NCBI RefSeq assembly: GCF_024436175.1
Contig: NZ_JANFQP010000001.1
Coordinates: forward strand, 124,001 to 188,000
Reading direction: 5' to 3'
Length of the DNA: 64,000 nucleotides
Origin: Kaistella montana
Lineage (GTDB): Bacteria; Bacteroidota; Bacteroidia; Flavobacteriales; Weeksellaceae
The notes below the pieces were generated by a model. That model was not told where the DNA came from, made no database searches, and worked only from the letters and a program-made list of their open reading frames with translations. Positions 1 through 9,002 of the stretch are shown here, in pieces; within the stretch, counting starts at the first letter, position 1; each line of letters begins with the position of its first letter. Position numbers and translations under genes: made by a program.

Positions 1-90
1 TTTTTTATTTTAAAAGAGGTTTCATTCTTCTCAGATTTTTTTTAAATTTACTTCATGAGCAATTTTATCCATTTCGGAATCGCAGAAAAA

Positions 91-1038
91 ATGTACAGCG
101 AAAACCAAAACAGAATCACCCAATTATTTCAAATTAAATATCCCATCATCCAAGGCGGAATGATATGGCATTCGGGGTGGCGATTGGCTTCTGCGGTCTC
201 CAATAATGGAGGTTTAGGACTGATTGGTTCCGCAAGTATGTATCCCGATATTTTGCGCGAAAATATCAGGAAATGTAAAGCTGCGACCGACAAACCTTTT
301 GGGGTAAATGTGGCGCTGCTTTACCCGAATTTAGAGGAAATCATTAACATTATTCTGGAAGAAGATGTAAAAATCGTATTTACTTCCGCCGGAAATCCGA
401 AAGTTTATACAGAAACTTTACAAAAAGAAGGAATAAAAGTTGCGCACGTTGTTTCCTCCACAAAATTCGCCATGAAATGCGAAGATGCCGGCGTAGACGC
501 TATTGTAGCCGAAGGTTTCGAAGCAGGTGGCCACAACGGACGAGATGAAACGACCACGTTTTGCTTAATTCCTAATGTAAAAAAACATATTTCAAAACCT
601 TTAATCGCAGCTGGTGGAATTGCACTTGGTTCGCAAATGAAAGCTGCGATGATTCTCGGAGCCGATGGTGTGCAAATTGGTTCTCGTTTCGCAGCGACCG
701 AAGAAGCGAGTTCTCATGATCATTTTAAGGAAAAAATTGTTTCATTAAACGAAGGCGATACTCAACTTACCTTGAAGGAATTAGCGCCGGTTCGGATGAT
801 TAAAAATAAATTTTTCTATGAATTAGAAGAACTTTATGATAAAGGAAGAGATGCTGAAGCATTAAAGAAAACCCTCGGAAGAGCACGCGCAAAACGCGGA
901 ATGTTCGAAGGTGATTTGGAAGATGGCGAACTCGAAATTGGACAAGTTTCCGCATTAATCGACGAAATATTGCCGGTAGAAAAGGTGTTTGAAAATCTAC
1001 TGAAAGAATATCGAGAAGCGAATACTTTTGATCTTTAA
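91..1038 (+). CDS. nitronate monooxygenase-family flavin oxidoreductase
   Basis: FMN-dependent TIM-barrel oxidoreductase of the nitronate monooxygenase / FabK-like family, which oxidises alkyl nitronates or acts as an enoyl reductase; the substrate cannot be told from sequence. The N-terminus has the family signature IIQGGM followed by NNGGLGLIG. The middle has EAGGHNG, which carries the usual catalytic His, and the C-terminal half has AAGGI and GADGVQIGSRF phosphate-binding segments. I chose the ATG at 91 (315 aa) because the family usually starts a few residues before RITQLF; an in-frame ATG at 55 would add 12 residues without resemblance to the family. A hairpin terminator follows directly. 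The family call is firm, the exact reaction is not. Confidence 0.85.
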   Translation: MYSENQNRITQLFQIKYPIIQGGMIWHSGWRLASAVSNNGGLGLIGSASMYPDILRENIRKCKAATDKPFGVNVALLYPNLEEIINIILEEDVKIVFTSAGNPKVYTETLQKEGIKVAHVVSSTKFAMKCEDAGVDAIVAEGFEAGGHNGRDETTTFCLIPNVKKHISKPLIAAGGIALGSQMKAAMILGADGVQIGSRFAATEEASSHDHFKEKIVSLNEGDTQLTLKELAPVRMIKNKFFYELEELYDKGRDAEALKKTLGRARAKRGMFEGDLEDGELEIGQVSALIDEILPVEKVFENLLKEYREANTFDL

Positions 1039-1041
1039 ATA

Positions 1042-1076
1042 AAAAATACCGCATCGTAAATGATGCGGTATTTTTG
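1042..1076. terminator. bidirectional intrinsic terminator
   Basis: An 11-bp stem (AATACCGCATC at 1045-1055 with its complement at 1062-1072) is flanked by A-rich and T-rich tracts. It can end both the flavin oxidoreductase gene on the plus strand and the small minus-strand gene that stops at 1078. Confidence 0.85.
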
Positions 1077-1077
1077 T

Positions 1078-1206
1078 TTAGTTTGCGTTAGTTGCTGCTT
1101 TTTCCTGTTGCTTTTTAGCCTGTCTTTCTTCGTATTTTTTCATAAAATAGCCAATAGCGATTGGTGCAACCCACATCAGGATTTTTCTTAAAAGTGCTGG
1201 ATTCAT
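1078..1206 (-). CDS. 42-aa hypothetical protein
   Basis: A short reading frame on the minus strand encodes 42 residues beginning MNPALLRKILMWVAP. It has one hydrophobic stretch (about residues 9-21, LMWVAPIAIGYF) and then a charged Lys/Glu/Gln-rich tail (KKYEERQAKKQQEK). This looks like a small single-span membrane-anchored protein. It lies neatly between the pnp terminator upstream and a bidirectional terminator downstream, which supports a real transcription unit. I do not recognise a family. A genuine gene is likely from the composition and placement, but this is inference. Confidence 0.6.
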   Translation of the reverse strand: MNPALLRKILMWVAPIAIGYFMKKYEERQAKKQQEKAATNAN

Positions 1207-1263
1207 AATGTATTTTTTTTGGTAATAGCATTTTCAATTTTTAAGCCAAACTTTCATTAAGCA

Positions 1264-1296
1264 TAAAAAAAACCACCGAAAATTTCGGTGGTTTTA
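1264..1296 (-). terminator. pnp intrinsic terminator
   Basis: Stem AAAACCACCGA (1269-1279) pairs with 1285-1295. On the minus strand it is followed by a run of T, immediately downstream of the pnp stop codon at 1300. Confidence 0.85.
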
Positions 1297-1299
1297 CTG

Positions 1300-3486
1300 T
1301 TATGCGTTTTCAGTTGGCTTTTGACCTTCCTGATTGTTTTGCGGTCTATCTTCTCTCGGTTTTTGTTCCGGTCTTGCTGGTCTTGGCAAAAGTACTTTTC
1401 TTGAAAGTTTCATTTTCTTACGATCATCGTAACCCATGAATTTTACTTCTACTTCGTCGCCTTCTTTGTAAGGAACTTTCTCCAAACGAGCCCATTCGAT
1501 TTCAGAAATGTGCAATAAACCTTCAGTTCCTTTCGCAATGGCTACGAAAGCACCGAAATCCATTACTTTTACTACTTTCCCTTTGTAAACCTCGCCTACA
1601 ACAGGTACGAAAGTGATTTCGTTGATGGCAGCAATCGTTGCATTAATGTTTTCTCTGCTTACGCCGGAAATTTCAATTCTTCCGATTTCACCGATTTCTT
1701 CAATTGCGATTACGGTATCGAAATCTTTCTGCATTTGTTGAATGATTTTCCCACCAGGTCCGATTACAGCACCGATAAATTCTTTAGGAATTTCCAATAC
1801 TTCCATTTTCGGAGCGTGTGGTTTCACATCAACTCTTGGTTTATCGATGGTTTTTAAGATTTCTCCTAAAATATGAAGTCTTCCTTCTCTTGCTTGGTTT
1901 AGCGCGGTTTCCATGATGTCCATTGTTAAACCTTGGATTTTAATATCCATTTGACAAGCGGTGATTCCGTCTGCGGTTCCTGTAACTTTGAAATCCATGT
2001 CACCTAAGTGATCTTCATCTCCTAAAATATCAGAAAGTACCGTGAATTTGCCTGATTTTGGATCAGTAATTAATCCCATCGCAATTCCAGAAACTGGTTT
2101 TGAAATTTGTACACCTGCATCCATTAAAGCTAATGTTCCTGCACAAACGGTCGCCATTGAAGAAGAACCATTAGATTCTAAAATATCGGAAACGATACGA
2201 ATTGTGTAAGGGTTTTCTGTAGGAATCATGTTTGCTAAAGCTCTTTGCGCTAAGTTTCCGTGTCCAACTTCTCTTCTTGAAGTTCCTCTTAAAGGTCTAG
2301 CTTCACCGGTTGAGAATGGTGGGAAATTATAGTGTAAAAAGAATTTTTGATCATAATTAATGGCTACGGTATCTACCATATTTGCGTCTTTCACAGAACC
2401 TAAAGTTACCGCTGTTAACGATTGAGTTTCCCCTCTGGTAAAGATTGCAGAACCGTGAGCTCCTGGTAAATAATCGATTTCAGACCAGATTGGGCGGATC
2501 GTTTTCGGATCTCTACCATCTAATCGAATTCCTTCGTTGAGGATCATTTGGCGCATTGCCTCTTTTTCAACATCGTGGAAATAAACTTTTGCGAAAGGTT
2601 TTACCGTTTCTAGTTCTTCCTCGGAATATTGAGATAAAAATTCATCCAAAACTGCTTTGAAGTTTTCGCCTCTTTCTTCTTTAGCAGAAGGCGTTTTCGC
2701 TACAGCATATACTTTATCATAAGTTTCTTTCCACACTTTTTCGCGAATTTCTTCGTCGTGAGTTTCGTGGGAATATTCTCTTTTGGTTAAAGAAGAAGCT
2801 ACTTTTGCAGCCAATTTTTCCTGAGCTTCAATCTGAGTTTTTATTTCTTCGTGAGCGTACTGAATCGCTTCGATCATTTCTGCTTCCGAAATTTCCTTCA
2901 TTTCGCCTTCTACCATTACGATAGAGTCTTTTGTAGCTCCAACCATAATGTCTAAATCTGCTTTCGCTAAATTTTCAAGACTTGGGTTAATGGAAAGTTT
3001 TCCGTCGATTCTTACTACTCTTACTTCAGACATTGGTCCGTTGAAAGGAATATCGGTAATCGCAATCGCTGCAGATGCTGCCAAACCGGCAAGATCTTCG
3101 GGCATTACTTCTTTGTCATAAGAAATTAGAGAGATCATCACCTGAACTTCCGCGTGGAAATCTTCAGGGAAAAGTGGTCTTAGAACTCGGTCTACTAATC
3201 TCATGGTTAAAATTTCCTCATCGGAAGGTCTCGCTTCTCTTCTGAAGAAATTTCCTGGGATTTTACCACCTGCGTAGAATTTTTCGCGGTAATCTACTGT
3301 TAATGGAAGGAAATCAACTCCCGGATTTGCTTCTTTGTTGGCTACTACAGTTGCTAAAAGCATTGTTCCGCCACATTTTACTACTACCGAACCATCGGCT
3401 TGTTTTGCCAGTTTACCTGTTTCTAAGGTAATCTCCCGGCCGTCTTTTAATTGAAATTTTTCAATAATTGCTTGTGGAGCATTCAT
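1300..3486 (-). CDS. pnp: polyribonucleotide nucleotidyltransferase (PNPase)
   Basis: Phosphorolytic 3'-to-5' exoribonuclease of RNA decay. The 728 residues have the classical order: two RNase PH-like domains joined by a helical linker, a KH domain near residues 561-629 with the GxxG loop in IGPGGKII, and an S1 domain near 630-698 ([18 protein letters not shown]). A Pro/Arg/Gln-rich tail of about 30 residues ends the protein, so it is slightly longer than the usual 700 or so. Motifs such as [14 protein letters not shown] and GGKIPGNF match the family. rpsO lies upstream on the same strand but is separated by an oppositely oriented glsB-type gene, so the familiar rpsO-pnp operon is interrupted. 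The leader holds a hairpin listed separately. Confidence 0.98.
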   Translation of the reverse strand: MNAPQAIIEKFQLKDGREITLETGKLAKQADGSVVVKCGGTMLLATVVANKEANPGVDFLPLTVDYREKFYAGGKIPGNFFRREARPSDEEILTMRLVDRVLRPLFPEDFHAEVQVMISLISYDKEVMPEDLAGLAASAAIAITDIPFNGPMSEVRVVRIDGKLSINPSLENLAKADLDIMVGATKDSIVMVEGEMKEISEAEMIEAIQYAHEEIKTQIEAQEKLAAKVASSLTKREYSHETHDEEIREKVWKETYDKVYAVAKTPSAKEERGENFKAVLDEFLSQYSEEELETVKPFAKVYFHDVEKEAMRQMILNEGIRLDGRDPKTIRPIWSEIDYLPGAHGSAIFTRGETQSLTAVTLGSVKDANMVDTVAINYDQKFFLHYNFPPFSTGEARPLRGTSRREVGHGNLAQRALANMIPTENPYTIRIVSDILESNGSSSMATVCAGTLALMDAGVQISKPVSGIAMGLITDPKSGKFTVLSDILGDEDHLGDMDFKVTGTADGITACQMDIKIQGLTMDIMETALNQAREGRLHILGEILKTIDKPRVDVKPHAPKMEVLEIPKEFIGAVIGPGGKIIQQMQKDFDTVIAIEEIGEIGRIEISGVSRENINATIAAINEITFVPVVGEVYKGKVVKVMDFGAFVAIAKGTEGLLHISEIEWARLEKVPYKEGDEVEVKFMGYDDRKKMKLSRKVLLPRPARPEQKPREDRPQNNQEGQKPTENA

Positions 3487-3504
3487 AAATTGGTCTCGTC
3501 TTTG

Positions 3505-3522
3505 GCACTCCGTATTGAGTGC
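3505..3522 (-). promoter_or_regulatory. hairpin in the pnp leader
   Basis: GCACTC (3505-3510) pairs with GAGTGC (3517-3522) over a 6-base loop. It would lie in the roughly 64-base 5' leader if transcription starts after the -7 box at 3557-3564. In other bacteria PNPase autoregulates through a leader hairpin; a similar role here is inference only. Confidence 0.4.
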
Positions 3523-3556
3523 GGTTAAATATTTAATCGTTTTAAATTTTCAATGG

Positions 3557-3564
3557 CAAATATA
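3557..3564 (-). promoter_or_regulatory. putative pnp -7 box
   Basis: The minus strand reads TATATTTG, a perfect match to the Bacteroidota -7 consensus TAnnTTTG. It lies about 70 bases before the pnp start. No clear -33 TTTG was seen. Confidence 0.5.
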
Positions 3565-3736
3565 CGGTTTTTCTCTGAATTTACCTTTTTAATTCCTTCG
3601 GAGAGGCGATTCCTGAGCTTATTTAATGGTGATCTAATGAGAATTTTGCAGTGTTTTCAAGCTTATAAAATGAGTTTGAATTTTCAAAATGGCATATTTA
3701 ATGTATAAAAAAATCAAACATTAAAAATTTAAAATT

Positions 3737-3979
3737 ATGGAAATTTTATGGACACTTATTATTGGCGCAGTTGCAGGATGGCTTGGTGCGCAGATTTTTA
3801 AAGGCGGAAGTCTCGGTTTAATCGGTAATATTATCGTCGGAATTATTGGTGGTGTGATTGGATATTATCTTTTGGGTACCACTTTTGGAACTGCGATAAT
3901 TGGTCAAATTTTAACAGGAGCAGTCGGTTCGATTATTTTACTGGCAGTAATCAATCTTATTTCCGGAAGGAGGGTTTAA
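3737..3979 (+). CDS. GlsB/YeaQ/YmgE-family membrane protein
   Basis: An 80-residue, Gly- and Ile-rich membrane protein of the GlsB/YeaQ/YmgE (transglycosylase-associated) family. Three hydrophobic segments are visible, roughly residues 3-20, 28-47 and 52-74, with the family pattern GAVAGWLG and IVGIIGGVIGYYL. Homologues are stress-induced small inner-membrane proteins of poorly defined function. It stands alone on the plus strand, inserted between rpsO and pnp, and ends in a bidirectional terminator. The family call is confident; the role is unknown. Confidence 0.85.
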   Translation: MEILWTLIIGAVAGWLGAQIFKGGSLGLIGNIIVGIIGGVIGYYLLGTTFGTAIIGQILTGAVGSIILLAVINLISGRRV

Positions 3980-3999
3980 ATTTTTAAACTAAATTTCAT

Positions 4000-4034
4000 C
4001 AAAAAAAGCAACCCATTTCTGAGTTGCTTTTTTT
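4000..4034. terminator. bidirectional terminator between glsB-type gene and rpsO
   Basis: Stem AAAAAAGCAAC (4002-4012) pairs with 4023-4033. A- and T-tracts on both sides suit the convergent plus-strand gene and minus-strand rpsO. Confidence 0.85.
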
Positions 4035-4049
4035 AATTGTAATCGAAGA

Positions 4050-4319
4050 TTATTTTCTGATTCCTAATTCAGCGATAATTGTTCTGTAACGTGCAATTTC
4101 TTTTTTCTTAAGATAATCTAATAAACTTTTTCTTTTCCCTACCAATTTTACCAAAGATCTTTCGGTATTGTAATCGTGACGATTGGCTTTTAAGTGTTGA
4201 GATAAGTGATTGATTCTGTAGGTAAATAATGCAATTTGCCCTTCAGCGCTTCCTGTGTCTGCGTCAGACTTTCCGTGTTTTGCGAAGATTTCTTTCTTCT
4301 TGTCAGTTGTTAAGTACAT
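4050..4319 (-). CDS. rpsO: 30S ribosomal protein S15
   Basis: Small-subunit protein that binds 16S rRNA early in assembly. The 89 residues match the usual family length. The conserved core includes DTGSAEGQIALFTYRINHL, the SQHLK..RHDY segment and VGKRKSLLDYL. It is monocistronic here, ending in a shared terminator. A TACTTTTG -7 box (minus strand, 4356-4363) precedes it by about 37 bases. Confidence 0.98.
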   Translation of the reverse strand: MYLTTDKKKEIFAKHGKSDADTGSAEGQIALFTYRINHLSQHLKANRHDYNTERSLVKLVGKRKSLLDYLKKKEIARYRTIIAELGIRK

Positions 4320-4355
4320 TCCAATATTATTTTAATGATTATTATGTAACGGGTG

Positions 4356-4363
4356 CAAAAGTA
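4356..4363 (-). promoter_or_regulatory. putative rpsO -7 box
   Basis: The minus strand reads TACTTTTG, matching TAnnTTTG. This predicts a leader of about 30 bases before the rpsO start at 4319. Confidence 0.5.
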
Positions 4364-4448
4364 CAACTTTTTTTCTTTCCTGAAAAACATTATTTATCAA
4401 GTAAATAGATTTATTAAAATTAAATGTTAAAAAAAACTTAAAATTTTC

Positions 4449-4479
4449 ATTGTCAATCCATTCAATGGCAGTATTTTTG
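4449..4479 (+). promoter_or_regulatory. promoter of the 4495 gene
   Basis: ATTG (4449-4452), a 19-base spacer and TATTTTTG (4472-4479) fit the Bacteroidota -33/-7 promoter. The predicted transcript starts near 4486, which rules out the upstream in-frame TTG at 4450 and supports the ATG at 4495. Confidence 0.55.
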
Positions 4480-4494
4480 CTAAGACAAATACCA

Positions 4495-5064
4495 ATGAAA
4501 AAAATCTATCCGTTTCTTTTCTCTTTTATCTTTATACTGTCTGGTTTTCAACTAGTTTCTGCTCAATTGGGCATCTTACAAAAGGAATCCAAGAAGCAGA
4601 ATATTATTTATTTCAATCCCGAAGTTTTCCCAAATATTGAAGAAATCAAAGAGCCAACTTACACGGCTTTTTATTCAGGCGTTTCTGAAAAAAACAGCCC
4701 CTTTCGCAATTACAAAGTTTTGCGCGTTGATGCCAATATTCCTTTCGATTCCATAGATGTTGATGCAATTAAAGAATATTGTAAAAATAATAATGCACAA
4801 CTCGCAGTGATTCCTAAAGTGAAATATTTCAAAGTAGGTTTTGGCAAATACGTTTTTTCAAACCAAGTGATTGTCAGTATGAAATTATACGATTCTATGG
4901 GAAATTTCATTACCGAAACCGATTACGATACCTATAGAAAGAATGCGAGAATTCTTGGTTCAGCTGAAAATTCTATTAAAATAGGCACTTCCGGAGCAGT
5001 GAATAGAATGGGAAAAAATCTCAAAAAATCCAAAAGCTTTTTTCTTGGTAATACGGAAAATTAA
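4495..5064 (+). CDS. secreted hypothetical protein
   Basis: A 189-residue protein with a clear Sec signal peptide (residues 1-24, MKKIYPFLFSF ... LVSAQ) and no lipobox. The mature part begins with a charged stretch, has several alternating hydrophobic strands (AQLAVIPKVKYF, VFSNQVIVSMKLYDS) and a basic C-terminus (GKNLKKSKSF). It resembles small periplasmic or surface proteins of flavobacteria, but I cannot name a family. The ATG at 4495 is chosen because it begins the signal peptide and lies just after the predicted promoter. It appears monocistronic, ahead of mgtE. Confidence 0.75.
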   Translation: MKKIYPFLFSFIFILSGFQLVSAQLGILQKESKKQNIIYFNPEVFPNIEEIKEPTYTAFYSGVSEKNSPFRNYKVLRVDANIPFDSIDVDAIKEYCKNNNAQLAVIPKVKYFKVGFGKYVFSNQVIVSMKLYDSMGNFITETDYDTYRKNARILGSAENSIKIGTSGAVNRMGKNLKKSKSFFLGNTEN

Positions 5065-5094
5065 TTTTTTTTCACCTTTATAAACATCATTTAA

Positions 5095-5125
5095 TTCGGT
5101 TTTTGTAAGTTTTGAGTTATTTTTG
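5095..5125 (+). promoter_or_regulatory. putative mgtE promoter
   Basis: TATTTTTG (5118-5125) matches the -7 consensus, with TTCG at 5095-5098 as a weak -33 after a 19-base spacer. It lies about 20 bases before the TTG start of mgtE. Confidence 0.45.
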
Positions 5126-5145
5126 CAATTCTAGAACAAAGAATT

Positions 5146-6465
5146 TTGGATACACAGGAACTTATTTTTAATCCGGCAGATATTGCAGAAACGCTAAGTG
5201 AGCTTCATGCTAAAGAGCGCGTTTTGGCATTTCTGAAAGTTCCGAAACAATACAAAGCCGAAGTTTTCTCTCATTTGGATCCCGATTTTCAAGAAGAAAC
5301 CATACGAAATATCGGCAGTGAAGAGGTTTCCGAAATCCTCAACGCAATGACTCCCGATGACCGAACCGCGCTGTTCGAAGATTTTCCGGATGAACTCATT
5401 AAATATTCCATCAATCACCTCAATCCTCAGGAAAGAAGAATTGCCCTGAAACTTTTAGGTTATAATACAGATTCTATCGCACGTTTGATGACGCCTTATT
5501 ACATTCAAATTCGAAAAGAATGGACGGTAAAAAGATGTTTCCAACAAATTAAGAAAGTTGGTAAAAAGATGGAAACCATGAACCATCTTTATGTAGTAGA
5601 TGAAAGAAATAAATTAATAGATGACATCGCCATTGGATCCTTGCTTCTGGCCGAAGAAGATACCCTAATTTCAGAAATTACCGATAATCATTTTGTAGCC
5701 ATTACCACGACCACTTCCAAGGAAGATGCGGTGCAGTATTTTGAAAAATATGACAGAACCGCACTTCCAATTGTTACTGAAGCCGGAGTTTTAGTCGGCA
5801 TCGTAACGATTGATGATATTTTGGATCAAATTGAGCAACAAAATACCGAAGATATTCAGAAATTCGGGGGAATGGAAGCGCTGGATGAACCTTACCGACA
5901 AACCCATTGGTTCGAAATGATCAAAAAACGTGGTTTCTGGTTGATTCTTTTGTTTTTATTTCAGCTTTTAACGGCTTCTGCAATGGGTTACTTTGAAGAT
6001 GAAATTCAGAAAGCAGTAGTACTCACATTATTTGTTCCGCTTATCATTTCCAGCGGTGGAAACACCGGTTCGCAGGCAGCCACACTGATAATACGTGCGA
6101 TGGCACTCCAAGAAATCACTGTGAAAGATTGGTGGCTGGTCATCAAAAAAGAACTTGTTACCGGAATGGTTCTCGGCGGACTTTTGGGCGTTTTGGGATT
6201 TTTCAGAATTATGCTTTGGCAATACGCAGGTTGGTTCGATTATGGTCAATATTGGGAATTTATCGGCATTAGCGTAGGAATTTCTTTGATGATGATTGTG
6301 ATGTGGGGAACACTTTCCGGATCGATGGTTCCATTTGTTTTGAAGCGATTTAATCTCGATCCTGCTACTTCTTCCGCGCCTTTTGTGGCAACTTTGGTTG
6401 ATGTTACCGGTTTGGTGATCTACTTTTCTGTTGCCGGATTGCTTCTGAGTGGGAAACTTCTTTAA
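5146..6465 (+). CDS. mgtE: magnesium transporter MgtE
   Basis: Mg2+-gated inner-membrane Mg2+ channel. Order: cytosolic MgtE_N superhelix (residues about 20-120, with [12 protein letters not shown] and [14 protein letters not shown]), a CBS pair (about 125-245, including [20 protein letters not shown]) and five C-terminal membrane segments (about 270-439). The conserved pore segment [18 protein letters not shown] is present. The length of 439 is normal. Translation apparently starts at TTG (5146), since no ATG lies before the conserved N-terminal region. The next gene begins 9 bases after the stop, so they may be co-transcribed. Confidence 0.95.
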   Translation: MDTQELIFNPADIAETLSELHAKERVLAFLKVPKQYKAEVFSHLDPDFQEETIRNIGSEEVSEILNAMTPDDRTALFEDFPDELIKYSINHLNPQERRIALKLLGYNTDSIARLMTPYYIQIRKEWTVKRCFQQIKKVGKKMETMNHLYVVDERNKLIDDIAIGSLLLAEEDTLISEITDNHFVAITTTTSKEDAVQYFEKYDRTALPIVTEAGVLVGIVTIDDILDQIEQQNTEDIQKFGGMEALDEPYRQTHWFEMIKKRGFWLILLFLFQLLTASAMGYFEDEIQKAVVLTLFVPLIISSGGNTGSQAATLIIRAMALQEITVKDWWLVIKKELVTGMVLGGLLGVLGFFRIMLWQYAGWFDYGQYWEFIGISVGISLMMIVMWGTLSGSMVPFVLKRFNLDPATSSAPFVATLVDVTGLVIYFSVAGLLLSGKLL

Positions 6466-6474
6466 AAATGTCCT

Positions 6475-7200
6475 ATGAAAATCATTTCTCTTGTTCCGAG
6501 TATTACCGAAGCGCTTTTCGATTTTGGGTTGAGTGAAAATGAAATTATTGGAAGAACGAAATTTTGCATTCATCCGGAAAATTTGGTTCAAAAAATTGAA
6601 ATTATTGGCGGTACAAAAAATCTGAATTTAGATAAAATTAAAGCATTAAATCCCGATTTAATCATTGCTAACAAAGAAGAAAACGTCAAAGAACAAATCG
6701 AGGAATTGCAAAAAGATTTCAAAGTTTTGGTGACGAATATTTCCAATTTGGAAGACAATTATTATCTTCTGAAAACGCTCGGGAATTTACTTGTAAAACA
6801 AGAAATCGCTCAGAAATTCAACTTGAAAATCTATGAAATTCTGGCTAATTTTTCGGATTTAAAAAAGAAAAAATGCGCTTATCTAATTTGGAGAAATCCT
6901 TATATGACGGTAGGTTTCGATACTTTTATTCATGATATTTTGGATAAAATAGGTTTTGAAAATATTTTTAAAAACCAAAAAAGATATCCGGAAATTTCAG
7001 TGGAAGATTTACAAAGTGCGGATTATATTTTTCTTTCTTCGGAACCGTTTCCGTTTCAGCAAAAACATATTGATGAACTCCAAAAAGAGCTTCCAGACGC
7101 CAAAATTTTTTTGGTAGATGGTGAAGCATTTTCCTGGTACGGAACCCGACTTGCGAAGTGCGAAAGTTATTTTCAAAGTTTGGTTCAAAATTGCAAATAA
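6475..7200 (+). CDS. BtuF-like helical-backbone metal-receptor protein
   Basis: A 241-residue protein of the periplasmic-binding-protein-like family used by cobalamin and iron-siderophore ABC importers (BtuF/FecB type). The start MKIISLVPSITEALFDFG matches the family's first beta-strand motif; the ALNPDLIIANKEEN segment and the C-terminal SADYIFLSSEPFPF also fit. There is no signal peptide or lipobox, so it looks cytosolic, unlike classical BtuF. No permease or ATPase lies nearby. It follows mgtE by 9 bases and ends at a bidirectional terminator. The domain is confident, the ligand and role are not. Confidence 0.8.
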   Translation: MKIISLVPSITEALFDFGLSENEIIGRTKFCIHPENLVQKIEIIGGTKNLNLDKIKALNPDLIIANKEENVKEQIEELQKDFKVLVTNISNLEDNYYLLKTLGNLLVKQEIAQKFNLKIYEILANFSDLKKKKCAYLIWRNPYMTVGFDTFIHDILDKIGFENIFKNQKRYPEISVEDLQSADYIFLSSEPFPFQQKHIDELQKELPDAKIFLVDGEAFSWYGTRLAKCESYFQSLVQNCK

Positions 7201-7232
7201 AAAAGGACTCTTTGAAGAAAAAGTCCTTTTAA
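7200..7232. terminator. bidirectional terminator
   Basis: AAAAGGACT (7201-7209) pairs with AGTCCTTTT (7222-7230). It serves the BtuF-like gene on the plus strand and dapA on the minus strand. Confidence 0.8.
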
Positions 7233-7249
7233 AAATTATTTTATTTGAA

Positions 7250-8122
7250 TTAAATTTTTGCCATTTCTGCCTTGATTTTTTCCTGCAAACCAGCGCTTGC
7301 TGCGACCAATGGAAGTCTCAAATAATTTTTGATGATTCCCAATTCTGCCAAAACAGTTTTAATTCCGGCTGGATTTCCTTCTGCGAAAATCAATCTTGTG
7401 ATTTCAACCAATTTATTGTGAATTTCGTAAGCTTCTTTCACTTTTCCTTCGAAAGCTAATTGAACCATCGTTGAAAATTCTTTCGGATAACCTTGTCCAA
7501 TCACCGAAATAACGCCATTTCCACCTGCTAAAGTTACCGGAAGTGTATATTCGTCATCGCCGGAAACTAAATTGAAATTCGCAGGTTTTAGCCTTAAAAT
7601 ATCAAAATATTGCAAAATATTCGGAGCGGCTTCTTTAATCATAATTAAATTCGGGAATTCCTTTGCTAAACGCAATGTTGTGGACGCTTCAAGATTTTGT
7701 CCAGTTCGAGAAGGAACATTGTAAATGATGATGTTTTTTCCGGTTGAAGCCAAAGCTTTGTAATGTTGGTAAAGCCCTTCCTGATTAGGTTTGTTGTAAT
7801 ATGGTGAAACAGAAAGTACCGCATCGAAATCCGATAAATCGGTTTCTTCGATTTGCTTTTTCACTTCCAATGTGTTGTTTCCACCGATGCCTAAAACCAA
7901 AGGAACCCGTTTATTGTTGACCTTTATGATATGATTGATTACCTGTTTTTTTTCTTCTGTAGAAAGCGTAGCAGCTTCCGCAGTAGTTCCCAAAACAACC
8001 AAATAATTGGTTCCGTTTTCGATGTTGAAGTTGACCAATTTGGTCAGTGAATCGAAATCGACCGATAAATCTTCATTGAAAGGTGTAACCAAGGCAACAC
8101 CAAGTCCTTTTAAATTACTCAT
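7250..8122 (-). CDS. dapA: 4-hydroxy-tetrahydrodipicolinate synthase
   Basis: Condenses pyruvate with aspartate semialdehyde in lysine and diaminopimelate synthesis. The 290-residue (beta/alpha)8 enzyme shows GLGVALVTPF at the N-terminus, the GTTAEAATLS pyruvate-binding motif, YYNKPNQEGLYQHY, the active-site Tyr in IIIYNVPSRTG and the Schiff-base Lys in LIMIKEAAP. I chose the ATG at 8122 (MSNLKGLG) because the upstream in-frame extension is low-complexity and lacks homology. It is monocistronic, converging on the BtuF-like gene. Confidence 0.97.
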   Translation of the reverse strand: MSNLKGLGVALVTPFNEDLSVDFDSLTKLVNFNIENGTNYLVVLGTTAEAATLSTEEKKQVINHIIKVNNKRVPLVLGIGGNNTLEVKKQIEETDLSDFDAVLSVSPYYNKPNQEGLYQHYKALASTGKNIIIYNVPSRTGQNLEASTTLRLAKEFPNLIMIKEAAPNILQYFDILRLKPANFNLVSGDDEYTLPVTLAGGNGVISVIGQGYPKEFSTMVQLAFEGKVKEAYEIHNKLVEITRLIFAEGNPAGIKTVLAELGIIKNYLRLPLVAASAGLQEKIKAEMAKI

Positions 8123-8204
8123 TTTTATAAAATTAATATTTTCAAAATTACAAAATTTAATGCAAGAATTTATCAAAAAAATCATTAGTTAATATTCATA
8201 TCTT

Positions 8205-8212
8205 TATATTTG
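8205..8212 (+). promoter_or_regulatory. putative -7 box for the split nucleotidase operon
   Basis: TATATTTG matches TAnnTTTG exactly and ends 19 bases before the ATG at 8232, implying a very short leader. Confidence 0.5.
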
Positions 8213-8231
8213 CAACACAAGATTTATCTCA

Positions 8232-9002
8232 ATGAATACCAAATTTTTCGTTCTTGGTTTGGCAATTTTGTCGCTTTCTTCGTGTAGAACGCCACTGAAT
8301 GTTGCTCAAATAAAACCAGAAAAAAACATTTCTGTTTCCAAAGATTTACAGGAAGACCAAAATTTCAAAAACTTTATCGAACCCTACAAACAGGAAGTTG
8401 AAGGGAAAATGAATACCAAAATTTCCCACACCGCTGTTGATCTTAATAAACAAGGCGACAACAGTAATTTGGGTAATTTGTTGGCAGATTTCACTTTCGA
8501 AGGAGCCGATGATTGGGCGAAAAAGAATGGAATTGCAACCGGAGTTGACGCTGCAGTAATCAACATCGGAGGAATTCGAACTACGATCGGAGCTGGAGAT
8601 ATTTTGATGAAACATATTTACGAAGTAATGCCGTTTGAAAACGAAGTGATGATCGTAAAAATGAAAGGCTCGGATTTGAAAGGACTTTTCGAATATTACC
8701 TGAAAACCCAGAAAAATAATCCAGTTTCGCATTTGGTTATAGAAACGGATAATGGAGCGATAACTAATGAGTTAATTAATGGTCAGAAAGTGGATTCACA
8801 CAAGGATTATTACATTGCAACCTCCGATTACTTGGCTTTAGGTGGTGATAATATGGCGTTTTTCGGGAAGGGTGAAATTATTTCTACCGGAATTAAATTG
8901 AGAGATTTATTTATTGAAAAATTCAAAGCAAATCCGGAAATCGTAGCTCCGAAAGATGTAAGATTAAATTTTAAAAATAAAAAAAATAAAACTGATGAAT
9001 AG
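8232..9002 (+). CDS. 5'-nucleotidase C-terminal-domain lipoprotein
   Basis: A 256-residue lipoprotein (lipobox LSSC, Cys18) that consists essentially of the 5'-nucleotidase C-terminal substrate-binding domain (about residues 60-240). Diagnostic segments are NLLADFTFEGADDW, INIGGIRTTI, MPFENEVMIVKMKG and ATSDYLALGGDNM. In UshA-type enzymes this domain follows the metallophosphatase domain in one chain. Here it is a separate gene, and the metallophosphatase partner is encoded next, overlapping by 8 bases. The two probably form a cell-envelope nucleotidase together; complex formation is inference. Confidence 0.9.
   Translation: MNTKFFVLGLAILSLSSCRTPLNVAQIKPEKNISVSKDLQEDQNFKNFIEPYKQEVEGKMNTKISHTAVDLNKQGDNSNLGNLLADFTFEGADDWAKKNGIATGVDAAVINIGGIRTTIGAGDILMKHIYEVMPFENEVMIVKMKGSDLKGLFEYYLKTQKNNPVSHLVIETDNGAITNELINGQKVDSHKDYYIATSDYLALGGDNMAFFGKGEIISTGIKLRDLFIEKFKANPEIVAPKDVRLNFKNKKNKTDE

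Noticed and set aside
8123-8185. Longer DapA start
   Set aside because: The extension is hydrophobic and unrelated to the family, which begins at MSNLKGLG.
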